Part shown: in pieces, positions 52,848-61,108 of the stretch | How positions within the stretch are numbered: the first letter of the stretch is position 1 | How the letters are laid out: every line of letters starts with the position of its first letter | Assembly: GCF_029906645.1 (NCBI RefSeq) | Contig: NZ_JARYGZ010000004.1 | Coordinates: forward strand, 1 to 64,000 | Origin: Sphingomonas oryzagri | GTDB taxonomy: Bacteria > Pseudomonadota > Alphaproteobacteria > Sphingomonadales > Sphingomonadaceae | DNA: 64,000 nt | Reading direction: 5' to 3' | Translations under genes and position numbers: made by a program | The notes under the pieces: model-generated | Database searches by the model: none | What the model was told of the DNA's origin: nothing | Seen by the model: the letters and a program-made list of their open reading frames with translations, nothing else

Positions 52848-53135
52848 TCAGAATAAATCCGCATACAGATCCCGCCAGTCCGGGTTCAGCGTCTCGACAA
52901 GCGCCAGCTTCTTCGCGCGCGATCCGGCCTTGATCTGCTTCTCGCGCAGGATCGCGCTTTCCATTGTGGCGTGCGGTTCGAACCAGACGAGCAGCGTGCA
53001 GCCGTAGCGCTTCGTGAAACCGTCGGCGGTGCCTTCTCGATGCTGCCAGACGCGCTGGGGGAGGTTCGAGGTGACGCCGGTGTAGAGGGTGCCGCTCTTG
53101 CGCGAGGCCATGATGTAGACGGCGGGCTGCTTCAT
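52848..53135 (-). CDS. GIY-YIG domain nuclease-family protein
   Basis: A 95-residue single-domain GIY-YIG protein of the UPF0213/YhbQ class. The signature reads VYIMASRKSGTLYTGVTSNL (Tyr...Tyr-x-Gly form), with the conserved Arg in LPQRVWQHREG, the catalytic Glu in AILREKQIKAG, and the NPDW segment near the end. Some relatives nick or cut DNA; the role of the small bacterial forms is not settled. ATG at 53135 is preferred, since the longer frame would run into the repeat at 53148. The gene lies between two inverted copies of the same palindromic repeat. Confidence 0.88.
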   Translation of the reverse strand: MKQPAVYIMASRKSGTLYTGVTSNLPQRVWQHREGTADGFTKRYGCTLLVWFEPHATMESAILREKQIKAGSRAKKLALVETLNPDWRDLYADLF

Positions 53136-53147
53136 ATGCGCTAGCCT

Positions 53148-53271
53148 GTCATTGCGAGCGTGGCGAAGCAATCTACCCGTGGAGGGCGGCGGGGGGCCTC
53201 TTCATGGGGCACGACGGCGAGGCGGCGTTGTGGCATGTGGATTGCCATGCCGCTTCGCGGCTCGCAATGAC
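53148..53271. repeat. Palindromic GTCATTGCGAGC repeat, copy 4
   Basis: Left end GTCATTGCGAGCGTGGCGAA, right end GCTTCGCGGCTCGCAATGAC, 124 bp, same length as copy 3. It starts 12 bp upstream of the GIY-YIG start codon. Confidence 0.85.
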
Positions 53272-53299
53272 GATTGGGGGAAAGACGTGCGGCTTACTC

Positions 53300-54247
53300 C
53301 TAATCATCCTCCGCATCGCCCCCGATCAGCCCCGCGTCGCTCATCGCCCGCCAGTGCGCTGCGGCGTTGCTCTCCGCGTCCAGCGGGTTGCCGGTCGCCC
53401 ATATGTCCGCCCGTTCCGCGAGATCGCGCTGGCGGCGGCGCTCAGCCCACGCCGCCTCTATTTCGGCGCGGCGTTCGGCCGGCGTCAGCGGGAACGGATC
53501 GGGCGGGGAGGCGGACTCCCCATCCGGAGTGTCGTACAGCAGCCAGGCGGCGACTTCGGCAGGGCTCGATCCCTCGCCGGGCGGCGCGGTCATCCGCTCG
53601 CGCATCGCGCGCAGCGTCGCGATCAGTGCATCCTGCGCCCGCGCCTCGGTTTCGTCCTCCTCCACGCGGCGTCGCGCGTCCTGCTCCGCCCGCTCGAGCT
53701 CCCATTCCGCCCGCAGCGCCTTGCGGATGTGCGGGGGGACGCGATTGCCCTTGGGGGCGTCGTCATAGCGTTCGCGGTCGGCGTGGCGCATCACCCACAT
53801 CAGCAGGCGGTCGTTATACCACCGCTTCTCGCCGACCTGCTCGCCCTTGTGGAACACCGGGACGGGCACGCCGTAGACGGCGCGTTCATAGGCGATGTCG
53901 GCGAGGCGCTCGGTGCCGACCGCCAGCGCGTCGTCCCACGCCTTCGCGAAGGCCTCGGCGCCCGTACCCTTGCGCAGCAGGTAGGCGCCCACCGTGCTCA
54001 TGCCGATCCACGCGCAGGCGCGCGTGACGCAGCCGGTCTCGGCCAGCGCCTTGACGAAGGCGCGCTGTCGGTCGGGCGTCCAGCCGTCGTAGCGCGACGC
54101 GCCGCGCGGTGCGGGCGCGAAATCCGGCGCCCCCTCCAGCATGTCGGGGGTGATGGTGACGGGCCGGTGTGCGCGGGGCGCACGGCGTCGGGGCTGGCCG
54201 CTGCGGGTGACGGCCTTGTCGTGGGGAGCGTGGACCATCCCGCCCAT
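53300..54247 (-). CDS. Hypothetical protein with helix-turn-helix-like N-terminal half
   Basis: A 315-residue, highly charged soluble protein. Residues about 50-110 (DGWTPDRQRAFVKALAETGC then VTRACAWIGMSTVGAYLLRK) look like a helix-turn-helix of the kind seen in phage terminase small subunits. Next is a segment with VFHKGEQVGEKRWYNDRLLM, then a long Glu/Arg-rich helical region (about 170-230) and an acidic tail. No enzymatic motif is seen. It could be a phage remnant or a sphingomonad-specific regulator. A start at 54238 (second Met) is possible. It lies next to repeat copy 4. Confidence 0.6.
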   Translation of the reverse strand: MGGMVHAPHDKAVTRSGQPRRRAPRAHRPVTITPDMLEGAPDFAPAPRGASRYDGWTPDRQRAFVKALAETGCVTRACAWIGMSTVGAYLLRKGTGAEAFAKAWDDALAVGTERLADIAYERAVYGVPVPVFHKGEQVGEKRWYNDRLLMWVMRHADRERYDDAPKGNRVPPHIRKALRAEWELERAEQDARRRVEEDETEARAQDALIATLRAMRERMTAPPGEGSSPAEVAAWLLYDTPDGESASPPDPFPLTPAERRAEIEAAWAERRRQRDLAERADIWATGNPLDAESNAAAHWRAMSDAGLIGGDAEDD

Positions 54248-54305
54248 CTATCGCATGGATGGGGTTGTAGGACAGCGATATTTAACCGAATAGGATAATT
54301 ATCGC

Positions 54306-54575
54306 TCAGTGTGTGGCGTTGTCGACACTGTTGGCGGCGGCGGAGAAGGCGTTGCCGGTGGCGTCGGCCGCATTGTCGATCGCGTTGCCCGCCTGGCTCA
54401 GTCCGGGCTGCGCGGCGTCGGCGGCGTTGTCGGTGGCCGAAAGGGTGGCGTTGGTGTCGGCCGCGGCGTCGTTCATCGCGGAGTTCGCGGTATCGGCGGC
54501 GGCGTCGCCCGTCTTCTGGCTGCAGGCGGCGAGCGCGAGGGCTGCGGCGGCGGCGAGAAGGATGCGGCGGTGCAT
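54306..54575 (-). CDS. Small Ala/Asn/Asp-rich lipoprotein
   Basis: An 89-residue lipoprotein. The signal MHRRILLAAAAALALAACSQ carries the lipobox LAAC, so the mature part starts at Cys. The mature part is low-complexity and helical, built of repeated ADTA/NAADA-like units, as in small entericidin- or Lpp-like envelope proteins. No family can be named. ATG at 54575 is preferred over 54593 because the signal peptide starts there. It is upstream of the HTH gene on the same strand. Confidence 0.65.
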   Translation of the reverse strand: MHRRILLAAAAALALAACSQKTGDAAADTANSAMNDAAADTNATLSATDNAADAAQPGLSQAGNAIDNAADATGNAFSAAANSVDNATH

Positions 54576-54655
54576 TGGGGTCTCCCTGATCATACGCGTA
54601 GGATCGCGTAACGGCCGGGAGGGCGAGAGGTTGCGGGGCAGGCTGCGCGCGACGA

Positions 54656-54688
54656 GCCGGCGGGACGCCCGAAGGCATCCGCGCCGGC
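54656..54688 (-). terminator. Stem-loop with UUCG tetraloop after flagellin
   Basis: On the minus strand GCCGGCG-c-GGATGCC pairs with GGCGTCCCGCCGGC around a TTCG loop: 14 bp with one bulged C. It lies 38 bp after the flagellin stop. No T-run follows. Confidence 0.6.
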
Positions 54689-54726
54689 CGATCGGTACTG
54701 GTTGGGCCGCTACTGCGAAAGCGGGC

Positions 54727-55548
54727 TTAGCCGCCGAGCAGCTTCATCACGCCCTGGGCCGACTGGTTCGCCTGGGCGAGCATCGCGGTGGCGGCCTGGT
54801 TCAGGATCTGCGCCTTGGCGAGGTTGGTGGTCTCGACCGAGAAATCCGTGTCGGAGATGCGCGAACGGGCGTCGGTCATGTTGGTGACGTTGTCGGTCAG
54901 CGAGTTGACCACCGAGTTCATGCGGCTCTCGGCGGCACCCAGCTTGGCGCGGGCGTTGTCGACCACCTTGAGCTGGTCGTCCACCGTACCGAGCGCCGTG
55001 TTGGCATCGGCGACAGTGGCGACCGAGGTGGCGGTGGTCGTGTCGGTGATCGCGCCGAAGTCCATGTCGATCGTGTCGCCGGAATCGGCGCCGACCTGGA
55101 TCGAGACGACGCCGGTGCCGCCGCCGGCCGAACCGTCGAACAGGTTCACGCCGTTGAAGTTGCTGCTGGTCAGCGTGTTGGTGATCTGCTGGGTCAGCAG
55201 CCCGACTTCCGCCTGCATGTTGGTGCGGTCGTCGTCGCTGTAGGTGCCCGAGGCGGACTGCACCGCGAGTTCGCGGATGCGTTGCAGCATGTTGGTGACT
55301 TCGCTCAGCGCGCCGTCGGCGGTCTGGGCCATCGATACGCCGTCATTGGCGTTAGAGATCGCCTGGTTCATGCCGTTGATCTGCGACGTCATCGAGTTCG
55401 AGATGGCGAGGCCGGCGGCGTCGTCCGACGCGGTGTTGATGCGATTGCCCGACGACAGGCGCGCCATGGCGGTCTGCAGCTGCTGGTTCGCCAGCCGCGT
55501 CCCGTTCTGGGCGCGCAGGGCCGCCGAGTTGGAATTGATTACCGTCAT
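54727..55548 (-). CDS. fliC: Flagellin
   Basis: A 273-residue flagellin with the conserved D0/D1 ends: MTVINSNSAALRAQNG and LSSGNRINTASDDAAGLAIS at the N-terminus, and SRISDTDFSVETTNLAKAQI plus AMLAQANQSAQGVMKLLG at the C-terminus. The variable middle is short (about residues 140-200, Gly/Thr/Asp-rich), as in other small alphaproteobacterial flagellins. It polymerises into the filament after export by the flagellar type III system. No other flagellar gene lies nearby, so the structural cluster must be elsewhere. Confidence 0.95.
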   Translation of the reverse strand: MTVINSNSAALRAQNGTRLANQQLQTAMARLSSGNRINTASDDAAGLAISNSMTSQINGMNQAISNANDGVSMAQTADGALSEVTNMLQRIRELAVQSASGTYSDDDRTNMQAEVGLLTQQITNTLTSSNFNGVNLFDGSAGGGTGVVSIQVGADSGDTIDMDFGAITDTTTATSVATVADANTALGTVDDQLKVVDNARAKLGAAESRMNSVVNSLTDNVTNMTDARSRISDTDFSVETTNLAKAQILNQAATAMLAQANQSAQGVMKLLGG

Positions 55549-55612
55549 GGGTGTCTCCAGTACCGATCAATATTCCTGATCCCCGTCAGGTCTAAAGGGA
55601 GGTGGTTATTAC

Positions 55613-55831
55613 GTGGTTAACGCTGGGGGCGGTGCCTAAACTTCTGGCGGAAGTGGTCGTTATTCTTGCCCCTGGCGCCGTCGATCAAATCGGAATGATC
55701 GAAAATATATCGGTAAATCAGCGATTTGTGAGAAGTTGCGGGCGTGCGGCCCCGTTTCCGCGAATCGCCCGGCGGCGGGGCGGGTGGCGTGGAATGGTTA
55801 GCGGCCGGCGCTTAGACTTTCGGCGAAATGG
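55613..55831. promoter_or_regulatory. Flagellin upstream region with a degenerate duplicated motif
   Basis: The 365-bp gap before flagellin contains two similar stretches, 55613-55656 and 55794-55831, both of the form TGGTTA(A/-)GCG...GC(C/T)TA(A/G)ACTT...GGCG(A/G)AA(A/G)TGG. On the minus strand the second gives GAAAGTCT-N11-GCTAACCA, a loose match to a sigma-28 flagellar promoter. Assignment is tentative. No gene is seen here. Confidence 0.3.
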
Positions 55832-55913
55832 CGGTCCGAAAGACTGGCCTCTTTGATAATTGTGGGGGCGCCCGTGCCTTGTCACGCTCCCCCAAACATC
55901 AAGGAGCAGGATC

Positions 55914-56345
55914 ATGGACTATGTGGCCGATCGGATCGCGCTGACCGATGTCATGCTGACCTATGCCAAGGGCGTCGACCAGCGCGACCTCGCGCTCTAC
56001 GCCTCGGTATTCGACGAGAATGTCGAGATCGTCGGCTTCGGCGACCAGACCGTCCGGGGCCGCGACGCGTGGGTCGCCTATGTCGAGGAGGCGCTGAAGG
56101 CGTTCGGCCCGACCCAGCATATGCTGGGGCCGCAGCTGGCGACGATCGACGGCGACACCGCGCATTGCCGCACCGACGTGCAGGCGCTCCACTTCATGAA
56201 GGACGCGCCGAAGCGCACGCTGACGCTCTGGGCGACCTACAATACCGACATGAAGCGGACGGACGAAGGCTGGAAGATCGTTCGCCACGAACTCGAATCG
56301 CGCGGCATCCGGGTGCAGGAGGATGCCGATGGCGATGCCGTATGA
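55914..56345 (+). CDS. SnoaL-like / NTF2-fold protein
   Basis: A 143-residue NTF2-like protein: N-terminal helices (MDYVADRIALTDVMLTYAKG), the conserved ALYASVFDENVEIVGFG and WKIVRHELESRG at the C-terminus. Members include polyketide cyclases, dehydratases and binding proteins; the catalytic residues do not fix a reaction. AAGGAGCAGG precedes the ATG at 55914. It overlaps the next gene by 17 bp, so the two are co-translated and may act on one substrate. Confidence 0.8.
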   Translation: MDYVADRIALTDVMLTYAKGVDQRDLALYASVFDENVEIVGFGDQTVRGRDAWVAYVEEALKAFGPTQHMLGPQLATIDGDTAHCRTDVQALHFMKDAPKRTLTLWATYNTDMKRTDEGWKIVRHELESRGIRVQEDADGDAV

Positions 56346-56844
56346 GCGGATCGTCCAGAACGCCTACATCGTGAACGACATCGAAGCGGCCGCCCTGCGG
56401 TGGAGCGCGGCACTGAACATCGGGCCGTTCGTGCTGCTCGAAGGCATCGAGATGCCGATGATCCATCGCGGCACCGAAGGGCGCATCGCGCTGTCGGCGG
56501 CGCTCGCCCATGCCGGCGACATCCAGATCGAGCTGATCCAGCAGCTGAGCGACGGGCCGTCCGCCTATCGCGACGTCTATGCGCCGGGGGAGGAGGGCTT
56601 CCACCACGTCGCCATCCTGTGCCGCGATTTCGAGGGCGCGGTGGCGCGGCACGAGGCGCTGGGGCATCCGGCGGCGATGCTCTTCGGCCAGCCCGACGGC
56701 CGAACCGCCTATATGGACGCGCGCGCCGACACCGGCGGGATGATCGAGCTGTATTCCGATTATGCCGGGATCAAGGATCTGTACGAGCTGGTCGCGGCGC
56801 GCGCGGCGGAATGGGACGGGCGCGCGGTGATCGCGCGGCCGTAG
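56329..56844 (+). CDS. VOC (glyoxalase/dioxygenase) superfamily protein
   Basis: A 171-residue vicinal-oxygen-chelate protein. Possible metal residues lie in FHHVAILCRDF and in GGMIELYSDYAG (Glu), with the N-terminal repeat starting IVQNAYIVNDIEAA. Lactoylglutathione lyase-like annotations are common for this type, but the substrate is unknown. Three ATGs occur at 56323, 56329 and 56335; AGGAGG at 56317-56322 favours the middle one. Co-translated with the SnoaL-like gene. Confidence 0.8.
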   Translation: MAMPYERIVQNAYIVNDIEAAALRWSAALNIGPFVLLEGIEMPMIHRGTEGRIALSAALAHAGDIQIELIQQLSDGPSAYRDVYAPGEEGFHHVAILCRDFEGAVARHEALGHPAAMLFGQPDGRTAYMDARADTGGMIELYSDYAGIKDLYELVAARAAEWDGRAVIARP

Positions 56845-56853
56845 CGGCTCCGC

Positions 56854-58617
56854 TCAACTCGCCAGCGCTTCCCAGCCGGGCAGCTCGGCGGCGAGCATCG
56901 GGCGGCCGAACAGCCAGCCCTGCGCGTGGGTGCAGCCCATCGCGGCGAGCTGGGTCGCCTGTGCCTCGGTCTCGACGCCTTCGGCCACCACCATCACGCC
57001 GATCTGGCGCGCATAGGTGACGAGCATCCGGATCATCGAGGCGGTGCGCGGGGTGGCGAGATCCTGCACGAAGCGATGGTCGATCTTCAGGCAGTCGAAG
57101 CTCAGCGACTGGAGGTGGGTGAGGCTCGAATGGCCCGTCCCGAAATCGTCTAGCGCCACCGTGACGCCGAGCGTCCGGATCTCGTCGATCGCGGTGCGGA
57201 GGCGTCCGAGATCGGGGATGCGCGCGGTCTCGGTGATCTCGATGCGCAGGCGATGCGGCGCCATCTCGGCCCCGGCGAGCGCGGCCATGATCCGGCGCGG
57301 CGCGTCGCTTTCGAGCAGCTCGACCACCGACATGTTGACCGACACCTGCAGCGCGTGCGGCCAGGTCGCGGCATCGAGGCAGGACTGGATCAGCGCGAAG
57401 TCGCCGAGCGCATGGATCATGCCGGATTTCTCGGCGACGGCGATGAACTCGGCGGGGGAGACCTCGCCGCGCACCGGGTGGCGCCAGCGCATCAGCGCCT
57501 CGTAGCCGACGATCTGGCGCGATCCGAGCGCGACGATCGGCTGGTAGCGCATGGCGAAGCGGCCCTGCTCCAGCCCGCCGCGAATCTCCGCGATCAGCCC
57601 TTGGTCGGACGGGGTGGGATCGATGTCGGAGGCGGGATCGTAGAAGCGGCAGCGATCGCCGCCGTCCGCCCGCGCCCGCGCGCAGGCCTGCGTCGCGCGC
57701 TCCAGCAGGCGCAGCGAGGTCGAGCCGTCCATGCCGGCACGCGCGATGCCGATCGATCCGGTGATGGTGACGGGCAGGCCCGACGGGCTCTGGAAGGCGA
57801 AGCGCATCGCATTGAGGAAGCGCTCGGCCGCGCCCGGCAAGCTGGCGGAATCGCCCAGCGACACGATCACCGCAAAGCGATTCTGGCCGACGCGCGCCAT
57901 CAGGTCCATCGCGCGGACCGAGGACGAGACGTGCATCGCGGCCTCGATCAGCAGCTCGGAGGCCGGCGCCCAGCCGCGCTCCTCGAAAATCTCCTCGAAC
58001 TGGTCGACCTCGATGACGACCATGGCGACCGCCATCATCGTGCGCGCCGCCGTCTCCAGCGCCTGCCCCGTGCGATCGTGCAGCAGCTCCGGCGTGGCGA
58101 GGCCGGTCAGCGGATCGCGCCTGCGGCTTTCTTCCAGCAGGTGGGAAAGGGTGTGGACCTCGGTCCGGTCCTGCAGGACGATGCCGATCACGCTGGTGCC
58201 GGCGACCTGCGCGTGGATGAGCGACTGGCGCCACGAGCGGAAGCGGCCCGACGCATCGACCAGTTCCATCGCCGGCAGCGTGTCGCCCCGGCGCGAGGCG
58301 GCGGCGGCGGCGCAGACCTCGCCGAGCAGGCGCGATCGGGCGACGCGGTGATAGCCGGGCGGCATATCGGGTTCGGGATCGAGGCCGAGCATGGTCTCGG
58401 CGGCCGGGTTGCAGTAGGCGCGGTCGGGCTTTTCGGAAAGCAGGACAATACCGTCGCTGAGTCCTGCGAGCACCACGCGGGCGTCCCGCTTCAGGCCCAG
58501 CAGCGTGCGGCTGTTGTAGATGAACAGCAGGATCGCCGCGACCGCCAACACCCCCGTCGCCGCGATGGCGAGGGGGAGCGCCGAGAAGGTCATCAGGCTT
58601 TGCGCGATCGACGACAT
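56854..58617 (-). CDS. EAL-domain c-di-GMP phosphodiesterase with degenerate GGDEF
   Basis: A 587-residue membrane protein: one N-terminal TM (about 10-33), a PAS-like region (about 50-170), a GGDEF-fold region (about 180-325) and EAL (about 335-580). The GGDEF site reads RVGQNRF, so cyclase activity should be lost. EAL residues look intact (GYEALMRW, IEITE, LDDFGTGHSSL, VAEGVE). It is thus expected to degrade c-di-GMP, with the dead GGDEF perhaps sensing GTP. ATG at 58617 has AAAGGA at good spacing. A possible motility link to the nearby flagellin is inference. Confidence 0.88.
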   Translation of the reverse strand: MSSIAQSLMTFSALPLAIAATGVLAVAAILLFIYNSRTLLGLKRDARVVLAGLSDGIVLLSEKPDRAYCNPAAETMLGLDPEPDMPPGYHRVARSRLLGEVCAAAAASRRGDTLPAMELVDASGRFRSWRQSLIHAQVAGTSVIGIVLQDRTEVHTLSHLLEESRRRDPLTGLATPELLHDRTGQALETAARTMMAVAMVVIEVDQFEEIFEERGWAPASELLIEAAMHVSSSVRAMDLMARVGQNRFAVIVSLGDSASLPGAAERFLNAMRFAFQSPSGLPVTITGSIGIARAGMDGSTSLRLLERATQACARARADGGDRCRFYDPASDIDPTPSDQGLIAEIRGGLEQGRFAMRYQPIVALGSRQIVGYEALMRWRHPVRGEVSPAEFIAVAEKSGMIHALGDFALIQSCLDAATWPHALQVSVNMSVVELLESDAPRRIMAALAGAEMAPHRLRIEITETARIPDLGRLRTAIDEIRTLGVTVALDDFGTGHSSLTHLQSLSFDCLKIDHRFVQDLATPRTASMIRMLVTYARQIGVMVVAEGVETEAQATQLAAMGCTHAQGWLFGRPMLAAELPGWEALAS

Positions 58618-58828
58618 GCGGTCCTTTCCACGCTCCACGCTATCGGTGGTCACGTGAAAGGAATGAGACTTTAGGCGGTAAAGAAACCGTTAAGCATGAT
58701 ATCGTTTGCGACGTACCGTGCGCCGAACGGAGGCGCTGCCAAGCCCTTCTCCCGCCATGCCATTTCGGGACAGGCGTGGCGACGCGGCTGCGGTGGGCGC
58801 CGCCTCGATCGGCTACGGCAAGGCGATG

Positions 58829-59485
58829 ATGACGGGACGGTCCACCATGCGCTTCACCCTTGCCGCGCTTTCGGCGCTCGCCTTGCTGTCCGCCTGCGAC
58901 AAGCCGAAGCCCGCCGCCAACAGCCTCGATGCGATGGACGAGCAGCTCGTCAACGGCGCGGTGGTGGCCGATACGCCCGCCAACAAGGCGCTGGCCGCCG
59001 ACATTAGGGTCGATCCCGCGAAAGCCGGAAGCAAGCATCAGCCCGGCGACCGCGCCGGCACGGTGACGATGGCGCAGGCCGCGCAGCGCCAGAAGGATGG
59101 CCAGTCCGCCTTGCCGACGGCAAGTGAGGACGGCGGCGCCGAATCCGGCGGATGCCTCGGCGGCCTCCAATATTCCAACGGCTGGGCGGCGAAGCTGCCG
59201 GGCGAGCTGCCGATGCACCCCTCCGCGCGCCTGCAGGAAGCGGCCGGTCATGACGGCGGCTGCCAGGCCCGCGTGGTGAGCTTCACCGTGCCGGGCGATC
59301 GCGGGCAGGTGATGGGCTGGTACACGGCCAAGGCGCAGGCGGCGGGCTATTCCACCGGCCGCGACGACAAGAATGGCGACTGGAACCTGGCCGGGGACAA
59401 GGGCGCGCAGTCATTCTACATCATCGTCGGCCCGGCCGCGAACGGCGCGACCCCGGTGGACTATATCTGGACCAACGGGGGGTAA
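58829..59485 (+). CDS. Hypothetical lipoprotein
   Basis: A 218-residue protein with a lipobox (LSALALLSACDKPKP). The mature part has a disordered Ala/Asp/Gln-rich stretch and then a folded domain (about 120-215) with GGCLGGLQYSNGWAAKLP, a Cys in GGCQARVVSFTVPG, and MGWYTAKAQAAGYS. The pattern of a domain acting on P-x-A...GYS resembles small periplasmic DUF-type proteins seen in sphingomonads, but no family is named. ATG at 58829 has AAGG 5 nt upstream; ATG at 58847 also fits the signal peptide. Confidence 0.65.
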   Translation: MTGRSTMRFTLAALSALALLSACDKPKPAANSLDAMDEQLVNGAVVADTPANKALAADIRVDPAKAGSKHQPGDRAGTVTMAQAAQRQKDGQSALPTASEDGGAESGGCLGGLQYSNGWAAKLPGELPMHPSARLQEAAGHDGGCQARVVSFTVPGDRGQVMGWYTAKAQAAGYSTGRDDKNGDWNLAGDKGAQSFYIIVGPAANGATPVDYIWTNGG

Positions 59486-59494
59486 GGCGCTGTT

Positions 59495-59597
59495 CCCCTC
59501 CCTGAAAGGGAGGGGCTAGGGGTGGGTTCCGCTCCGGATCACGCTGACGTCCGCCACGAGCGAACCCACCCCCTGACCCCTCCCTTCCAGGGAGGGG
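59495..59597. repeat. Inverted repeat CCCCTCCCT...AGGGAGGGG
   Basis: The outer arms CCCCTCCCTGAAAGGGAGGG and CCCCTCCCTTCCAGGGAGGG are each small hairpins. Between them GGGGTGGGTTC and GAACCCACCCC pair. A palindromic intergenic element between the lipoprotein gene and crcB. Confidence 0.8.
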
Positions 59598-59636
59598 AGT
59601 CTGGCGCCTTGCCGAAGGCTGCTCTAAGGCACCCCC

Positions 59637-60020
59637 ATGCCGCTTCTCTTCGTCATGATCGGCGGCGCGATCGGCGCCGGCATCCGCTTTCAGGTGGGCA
59701 GGCTCAGCCTCGCGCTGCTCGGGCCGGGATTCCCGTGGGGAACCTGGTTCATCAATGTGTCCGGCGGTCTGTTCATGGGGCTGCTCGTCGGCGGCCTCGC
59801 GCGCTTCACGCCGCCGTCCAGCGAAGCCTGGCGCCTGCTGGTCGGCGTCGGCGTACTCGGCGGCTACACCACCTTTTCCACCTTCAGCCTGGAGGCCGCG
59901 ATGATGATCGAACGCGGCGATTGGGCCACGGCGATCCTCTACGTCACCAGCTCGGCGGTGCTCGCGATCCTGCTGCTGTTCGCCGGCCTCTGGCTTTCGC
60001 GCATGGGAGCGCCCGCATGA
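59637..60020 (+). CDS. crcB: Fluoride channel CrcB/Fluc
   Basis: A 127-residue four-helix membrane protein that forms a dual-topology dimer and exports fluoride. Conserved segments: GAGIRFQVGR, GTWFINVSGGLFMGLL (the pore Asn) and GVGVLGGYTTFSTFSLEA (the Phe box and Na-site region). No fluoride riboswitch was recognised upstream; that space is taken by the palindromic repeat. The stop overlaps the pseudouridine synthase start by 4 bp (ATGA), the first of a chain of such overlaps through to the ATP12 gene. Confidence 0.95.
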   Translation: MPLLFVMIGGAIGAGIRFQVGRLSLALLGPGFPWGTWFINVSGGLFMGLLVGGLARFTPPSSEAWRLLVGVGVLGGYTTFSTFSLEAAMMIERGDWATAILYVTSSAVLAILLLFAGLWLSRMGAPA

Positions 60021-61108
60021 CCGAAGATGTTCGCCAGTTCACCGTCGCGCCCGATGATGACGGCATCCGCCTCGATCGCTGGTTCAAGCGGCACATGCCC
60101 GACGCGAGCTTCAACGTCGTGTCGCGCTGGGCGCGCACCGGGCAGCTGCGCGTCGACGGCAAGCGCGCGACGCCGGGCGACCGGATCGAGGCCGGTCAGA
60201 TCATCCGCGTCCCCCCGCTGGAGGCGCCCGCGCCGGACAAGGCCAAGCCGCAGCGCGTGCGCAAGCCGCTGAGCGAGGACGAGATCGACTTCGCCCAGAG
60301 CCTCGTCATCCACAAGGACGCCGCAGCGCTCGTCCTCAACAAGCCGCCCGGCCTCGCCACGCAGGGCGGCACCAAGACCGAGCGGCATGTCGACGGCCTG
60401 CTCGACGCGCTGGAATATGAGAGCGAGGGCCGGCCCAAGCTGGTCCACCGGCTCGACAAGGATACGTCGGGCGCCTTGCTGGTGGCGCGCAATGCGCGGG
60501 CCGCCGCCTTCTTCTCGAAGAGCTTTTCCAGCCGCACCGCGCGCAAGGTCTATTGGGCGATCATCGCCGGCGTCCCCTCGATCGAGGAGGGGCTGATCGA
60601 CCTGCCGCTCGCCAAGCAGCCCGGCACCGGCGGCGAGAAGATGTATGTAGACGAGAAGGAGGGTGCGCCGTCCCGCTCGCGCTACCGCGTGATCGAGCGC
60701 GCCGGTAACCGCGCCGCCTTCGTCGAGCTGCAGCCGCTCACTGGCCGCACCCACCAGCTGCGCGTCCACATGGCGGCGATTGGCCATCCCATCGTCGGCG
60801 ACGGCAAATATGGCGGGCCGGAGGCATTCCTGACCGGCGGGATCAGCCGCAAGATGCACCTCCACGCGCGGCGCATCCGCATCGATCACCCGGATGGCGA
60901 GCGCATCGACGTGCGCGCCGAACTGCCGACGCATTTCGCCGAGAGTCTCGCGCATCTCGGTTTCGACGAGGCGGACGGCGACGCGCTGCCGCTCGACGAG
61001 GTGAAATTCTCCGAAACCCCCGAAGGCAAGCGCCGCGCCGCCGCCCACGCCGCCAAGGACCGCCGCAAGGAGCGCAAGGGCGAGCGTCGGGGCCGGGGCC
61101 GCAATTGA
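60017..61108 (+). CDS. RluA/RluC-family pseudouridine synthase
   Basis: A 363-residue RNA-modifying enzyme. An N-terminal S4 domain (about 12-70, GIRLDRWFKRHMP, SRWARTGQLRVDGKR) precedes the catalytic domain with HRLDKDTSGALLVARN (catalytic Asp) and LQPLTGRTHQLRVHMA. The C-terminus is a basic tail (AKDRRKERKGERRGRGRN) about 20 residues long that probably aids RNA binding. The target is likely 23S rRNA (RluC-like), not proven. It overlaps crcB and the HAD gene by 4 bp each. Confidence 0.92.
   Translation: MTEDVRQFTVAPDDDGIRLDRWFKRHMPDASFNVVSRWARTGQLRVDGKRATPGDRIEAGQIIRVPPLEAPAPDKAKPQRVRKPLSEDEIDFAQSLVIHKDAAALVLNKPPGLATQGGTKTERHVDGLLDALEYESEGRPKLVHRLDKDTSGALLVARNARAAAFFSKSFSSRTARKVYWAIIAGVPSIEEGLIDLPLAKQPGTGGEKMYVDEKEGAPSRSRYRVIERAGNRAAFVELQPLTGRTHQLRVHMAAIGHPIVGDGKYGGPEAFLTGGISRKMHLHARRIRIDHPDGERIDVRAELPTHFAESLAHLGFDEADGDALPLDEVKFSETPEGKRRAAAHAAKDRRKERKGERRGRGRN

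Noticed and set aside
59486-59636. Fluoride riboswitch upstream of crcB
   Set aside because: The space before crcB is filled by a palindromic repeat, and crcB follows the lipoprotein gene closely. The riboswitch core was not seen.
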